In this document: piece after piece, positions 4,817 to 8,415 of the stretch | Numbering within the stretch: the first letter of the stretch is position 1 | Layout of the letters: every line of letters begins with the position of its first letter | Assembly: GCA_900315105.1 (NCBI GenBank) | Contig: OMXX01000156.1 | Location: 1 to 8,415, forward strand | Direction of reading: 5' to 3' | DNA length: 8,415 bases | From: an uncultured Prevotellaceae bacterium | Lineage (GTDB): Bacteria > Bacteroidota > Bacteroidia > Bacteroidales > Bacteroidaceae | Notes under the pieces: model-generated | Database searches by the model: none | What the model saw: the letters and a program-made list of their open reading frames with translations, nothing else | Told to the model about the DNA's origin: nothing | Made by a program: the position numbers and the translations under genes

Positions 4817-7800
4817 ATGAAACTAAAAGAAGGTTCATACGAAAATATCATCACAAACGAATTGCAACAGGATATGTTGCAAGCAGAAAGTGATGGTTTA
4901 GTATGCAAGCAAGATGTCATAGATGATGCGGAATCTCCTTCTATGCTTGCAGAACATGTGCATAGGATAATACAAAACAGACTTGCAGACGAAAACCTCA
5001 CAAATGAAGAACGAACTGATTTTGTCAATAAACTTATCGACTTTCTTGATGAGGATAAAGAGGATAAACAAGATATAGTTGCTGATGGAAAACATATGCT
5101 TTCAGCGGTTGTATCCAAACAAGAGGATGCAAGACTTACGGCAACTAATAAAGAACCGATTAGGCCATTAACAGGCTTTCGCACAAGTAGTCTCTTTACA
5201 GGCGGTCAAAGCAAGGTTCCCATGAATTCAGAAATAGAGCGTGATATAGAGAGCGCAGATAGAATCAGTCTTATTGTGTCATTTCTGAAACTATCAGGCA
5301 TTAATCTTATTTATGATCGCTTAAAGAAGTTCTGCGAGAATCCTAACCATAAACTTCGTATCATCACAACAACATATTGTGGTGTTACAGAAGCAAAGGC
5401 TGTTGAAAGATTATCACAATTGCCTAATACAGAAATACGAATATCATATAATACTGATATTGAACGTTTGCATGCAAAATCGTATATCTTTGAACGCAAC
5501 TCTGGATTCAGTACAGCATATATAGGTTCTTCAAATCTTTCTAAGTCTGCTCAAACTGATGGCTTAGAATGGAATATCCGTGTGACAAATATTGAGAATC
5601 CACATATAATTAAGACTGCACTTGCTACATTCGATCTATATTGGAATAGCCATAATTTTGAGGATTTTAATGTAGGTGGTGTTGAAAAGTTATATGCAGA
5701 ATTAAAGAAGGAAAAGAAGTCTACATCTATAAGTTCGCTCGTTAAATATACAATACTTCCACATCAAAAGAAAATACTTGACAGACTTATTGCTATACGT
5801 GAAAATGGAGTAAAGCGAAATCTGATTGTAGCAGCTACAGGCACAGGAAAGACTGTTATTTCAGCCTTCGACTACAAGTTGTTTTTGGATGCCAATCCAA
5901 ACCATAACAGGATTCTGTTTGTAGCTCATCGTCAGGAGATTCTTGTTCAGTCAATAAAGACATACAGAAGTGTTCTGATGGATGCAAACTTTGGAGATAT
6001 TTGGGTAGGCAATTATAAACCACAAGGTGGAATTGACCACTTATTTGTATCAGTTCCGACTTTTAACTCAAAATATGACGATATATTCAGTTCATTGCCT
6101 TCTGACTATTATGACTATATTGTAATTGATGAAGCGCACCACCTTGTAGCAGACAGCTATCGCAAGATTCTGGACCATTTTAAACCAAAATTGCTAATCG
6201 GTTTGACTGCAACTCCAGAACGTATGGATGGGGTTAGTTTGTTGCCTGATTTTGACGACCAAATTAGCGCTGAAATTCGTCTTCCAATGGCATTGGATGA
6301 AGGTTTGCTTACACCTTTCCAGTATCTTTGCATAAGTGATAATACAGACCTTACAGATGATGATCTGATGCAAGGAAGTAAATACGTGGCAACTAAATTA
6401 ACTGAGAAACTCTGTAACAATGAGCGAGTAGGATTAATTGTTGACCGTTTGAAATATTATCTGCCAGACGAAAGGAAATGTAGGGCTCTGGGCTTCTGTG
6501 CAACGAAGGAACATGCAAGATTTATGTCAGAAAGTTTTAATCAGTATGGATTGAAAGCTGATTATCTAACTTCGGACAGAAACGAGGTACGTGATGAACT
6601 TAATAAGAAATTAGCAAAAGCAGAGATTAATTATCTGTTTGTTGTAGATATTTTCAATGAGGGTATTGATATCCCTTCTGTAGATACCGTTCTCTTCCTT
6701 CGCCCAACAGAGTCGTTGACAATTTTCTTGCAGCAACTTGGTAGAGGTTTGCGTCTTTATCCTGGTAAACAATTACTTACGGTATTTGACTTTGTAGCCC
6801 AACTTAACCAGAAGTATGACTTCACAAGCAGATTCCGTAGCCTTATGGTGCGTAAGGATATAAGCGTTGTTGATCAAGTTAAGAATGGCTTTACACTTCT
6901 CCCACATGGATGCACAATCCACATGGAAGAAAAAGCACAGCAATATGTACTTGAAAACATCAAGGCTGCAATATACAATAAAAAAAGGCTTATTCAAGAG
7001 TTACGTTCATATGACCATTGTCCAACCCTAAAGGAATTCATAGAAAATAATGGTCAGGATGTACGAATTATATATAAGAATAATTGCTGGTCAAGTCTGA
7101 AACGTGAAGCAGGTTTATGCGCATACGAACAAGACCTTTTCACCAAGAAGTTTGAGAATGGAATGTCAAACCTTGTTCATGTGAATACTGTTTCATATCT
7201 CCAGTTTATAAGAAAAACTCTTAATCATCTTGATAGTATCAAGTTTAATGACAAGCGGGAAGAAACGTTTGGTATAATGCTTTACTACACTCTATATCAA
7301 GATAAAATAGACAAGATGAACTTCAAGAATATAGAGGAAGGTATAAGTAAACTGAAGAAATATAAGATATTTGTCTCAGAAATGCTTGAGTTGACAGATT
7401 ATCTTATGGCAAATCTTGAAACTAAGACATTTTCTGTGGGTGAGGGCTTGCCTGTCGCTCTTGAACAATATGGTTGCTATACTCGTGAAGAGGTGTTTGC
7501 TATATTTGGTAGGCAAACAGCTAATAAAAAGATGCAAGGAAGTGTTGCAGGAGTATTTAATATTGAGGAACTTAACACAGAATTATTCTTTGTTACTCTC
7601 AATAAATCAGACAAAGATTTCTCAGCTACGACTATGTATGACGACTATGTAGTAAGCGAGAATCAATTTCATTGGAAATCACAAAATACAGACACACATC
7701 AAGGGCGTGGAAAGCGTTTTGTGGAGCAAGCAATAAACAAAAAGAAATTCATATTATTTGTTCGAGAGGCAAAACATGATGGATTTGGTAATACATGTCC

Positions 7801-7912
7801 ATTCTACTGTTTTGGTTTGGTAGATTATATCTCGTCAAGAGATGACAAACCAATGAGTATAGATTGGAGAATGCACCAACCAATTATGCCTCAATTCATT
7901 AATGCAGTATAA
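4817..7912 (+). CDS. PLD-nuclease/superfamily II helicase with DUF3427 C-terminus (1031 aa)
   Basis: A large multidomain cytoplasmic protein. Residues 1 to about 115 form an N-terminal helical region. About 125-285 is a phospholipase-D-like nuclease domain with H219 and K221 (RLHAKSY), the downstream IGSSNLS (236-242), and E251. About 310-680 is an SF2 helicase core: motif I ATGTGKT (340-346), motif II DEAH (438-441), motif III TAT (464-466), motif V around NEGIDIP (614-620) and motif VI QQLGRGLR (639-646). The rest matches the DUF3427 type, ending in a compact domain (about 948-1024: FHWKSQN, ILFVREAK, PFYCFGLVDYIS, MSIDWR). All core catalytic motifs look intact and the length is usual for the family. 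The ATG at 4817 has no clear ribosome site. The likely role is ATP-driven DNA translocation coupled to cleavage, as in restriction-like or defence systems; the substrate is unknown. The protein is more A/T-rich in coding than the Nudix gene that follows. Confidence 0.9.
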   Translation: MKLKEGSYENIITNELQQDMLQAESDGLVCKQDVIDDAESPSMLAEHVHRIIQNRLADENLTNEERTDFVNKLIDFLDEDKEDKQDIVADGKHMLSAVVSKQEDARLTATNKEPIRPLTGFRTSSLFTGGQSKVPMNSEIERDIESADRISLIVSFLKLSGINLIYDRLKKFCENPNHKLRIITTTYCGVTEAKAVERLSQLPNTEIRISYNTDIERLHAKSYIFERNSGFSTAYIGSSNLSKSAQTDGLEWNIRVTNIENPHIIKTALATFDLYWNSHNFEDFNVGGVEKLYAELKKEKKSTSISSLVKYTILPHQKKILDRLIAIRENGVKRNLIVAATGTGKTVISAFDYKLFLDANPNHNRILFVAHRQEILVQSIKTYRSVLMDANFGDIWVGNYKPQGGIDHLFVSVPTFNSKYDDIFSSLPSDYYDYIVIDEAHHLVADSYRKILDHFKPKLLIGLTATPERMDGVSLLPDFDDQISAEIRLPMALDEGLLTPFQYLCISDNTDLTDDDLMQGSKYVATKLTEKLCNNERVGLIVDRLKYYLPDERKCRALGFCATKEHARFMSESFNQYGLKADYLTSDRNEVRDELNKKLAKAEINYLFVVDIFNEGIDIPSVDTVLFLRPTESLTIFLQQLGRGLRLYPGKQLLTVFDFVAQLNQKYDFTSRFRSLMVRKDISVVDQVKNGFTLLPHGCTIHMEEKAQQYVLENIKAAIYNKKRLIQELRSYDHCPTLKEFIENNGQDVRIIYKNNCWSSLKREAGLCAYEQDLFTKKFENGMSNLVHVNTVSYLQFIRKTLNHLDSIKFNDKREETFGIMLYYTLYQDKIDKMNFKNIEEGISKLKKYKIFVSEMLELTDYLMANLETKTFSVGEGLPVALEQYGCYTREEVFAIFGRQTANKKMQGSVAGVFNIEELNTELFFVTLNKSDKDFSATTMYDDYVVSENQFHWKSQNTDTHQGRGKRFVEQAINKKKFILFVREAKHDGFGNTCPFYCFGLVDYISSRDDKPMSIDWRMHQPIMPQFINAV

Positions 7913-7917
7913 AAATT

Positions 7918-8313
7918 ATGAAACACTATAACGTGGTGGCGGCTGCTATTCGCCATAATGACAGGATTCTGTGTATGCAGCGTGGGGAAACGAAGTTTGA
8001 CTATACTGCGTATAAGTGGGAGTTTCCCGGTGGGAAGATTGAGGCTGGGGAATCGCCGCAGGAGGCTGTCAGACGCGAGATAATGGAGGAGATGGATATG
8101 GATATCCGTGTGGGGGATTCTGTCTGCACGGTGGTGAATGATTATCCTGACTTCTCTATCACGATGCAGGTATTCTGGTGTGATGTTGACTCGCCTGTGT
8201 TTGACCTGAAGGAGCATAACGCGTTTAAATGGCTTTCAATGGATGATCTGCCTTCACTTGACTGGGCTGAGGCTGACAGGAAGGTTGTAAAACATATAAC
8301 AGAATGTGAATAG
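7918..8313 (+). CDS. MutT/NudG-like Nudix hydrolase (131 aa)
   Basis: A compact Nudix domain protein of normal length. The Nudix box runs from G39 to M61 and fits G-x5-E-x7-RE-U-x-EE-x-G-U, with E45, R53, E54, E57 and E58 present. Aspartate (D60) replaces the usual glycine. WEFPGGK (34-40) precedes it, as in MutT and NudG (CTP/oxidised-nucleotide) pyrophosphohydrolases. The family hydrolyses nucleoside diphosphates linked to another moiety, often damaged or modified (d)NTPs, to the monophosphate using Mg2+. The ATG lies 5 nt after the helicase stop with no separate promoter or ribosome site, so it is co-transcribed and probably translated by reinitiation. Its sequence is visibly more G/C-rich than the helicase gene. 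The exact substrate cannot be set from sequence. A simple housekeeping sanitiser is as possible as a partner of the helicase. Confidence 0.9.
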   Translation: MKHYNVVAAAIRHNDRILCMQRGETKFDYTAYKWEFPGGKIEAGESPQEAVRREIMEEMDMDIRVGDSVCTVVNDYPDFSITMQVFWCDVDSPVFDLKEHNAFKWLSMDDLPSLDWAEADRKVVKHITECE

Positions 8314-8365
8314 AAATATTGCTGTCCGGTAAAAACAAAAACCAGAAAAAAACATTTATGTTCTA

Positions 8366-8410
8366 AAAGGCTTGCAGCCTTCATAATGTATTGCTTGTCT
8401 GAAAGCCTTT
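8366..8410. repeat. Overlapping inverted repeats after the Nudix gene
   Basis: AAGGCT (8367-8372) pairs with AGCCTT (8376-8381) across a 3-base loop. The same arm, AAAGGCTT (8366-8373), can instead pair with AAGCCTTT (8403-8410) across a longer loop. No U-run follows the first hairpin on the plus strand; on the minus strand it is followed, after about 15 nt, by a T-run. It may be a weak bidirectional terminator or the edge of a repeat or insertion element cut off by the window end. Confidence 0.35.
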
Positions 8411-8415
8411 GTAAG

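Noticed and set aside
4723..5184. Minus-strand 153-codon frame opposite the helicase N-terminus
   Set aside because: Serine- and leucine-rich shadow of the helicase coding sequence with no promoter.
1..8415. CRISPR array, tRNA, rRNA or complete insertion sequence
   Set aside because: No regularly spaced repeats, no tRNA-like cloverleaf and no transposase gene or paired terminal repeats were seen.

Overview
This window looks like accessory DNA from the Bacteroidales, most likely a Prevotella- or Bacteroides-like gut or oral bacterium. Three signs support this. Recognisable promoters follow the Bacteroidetes pattern TTTG-(19-20 nt)-TAnnTTTG. Most start codons sit behind A/T-rich tracts with no clear Shine-Dalgarno sequence. 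The left side carries a DUF3987-like ATPase typical of Bacteroidales mobile or accessory modules. Species cannot be fixed from the sequence alone.

Left block (about 1-2460), all on the minus strand. A promoter near 2428-2435 drives a leader of about 155 nt and then three overlapping small genes: 52 aa, then a 51-aa single-pass membrane protein, then 118 aa. A 433-aa DUF3987-like protein with a degenerate P-loop follows in the same direction. A REP-like pair of hairpins lies at the window's left edge.

Middle block (about 2495-3907), also minus strand. A near-consensus promoter (3876-3907) precedes about 480 nt without a credible ORF but dense in hairpins. This is either a long structured 5' leader or a separate small RNA. 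It ends at an unrecognised 276-aa helical protein, which is closed by a clear intrinsic terminator (2495-2522). A 13-bp direct repeat spans its stop codon. About 370 bases (3908-4279) to the right show nothing recognisable.

Right block (4280-8415). A 79-aa aromatic-rich minus-strand gene is divergent from a plus-strand pair: a 1031-aa PLD-nuclease/SF2-helicase/DUF3427 protein and, 5 nt after its stop, a MutT-type Nudix hydrolase. Four TAGATC half-sites lie in and around the two promoters and suggest shared control. The helicase-Nudix pair resembles a DNA-processing or phage-defence module. That role is inferred from domain content and is not demonstrated here.

The most promising points for something undescribed are the structured RNA plus 276-aa gene unit, and the divergent small gene/helicase/Nudix locus with its operator-like repeats.
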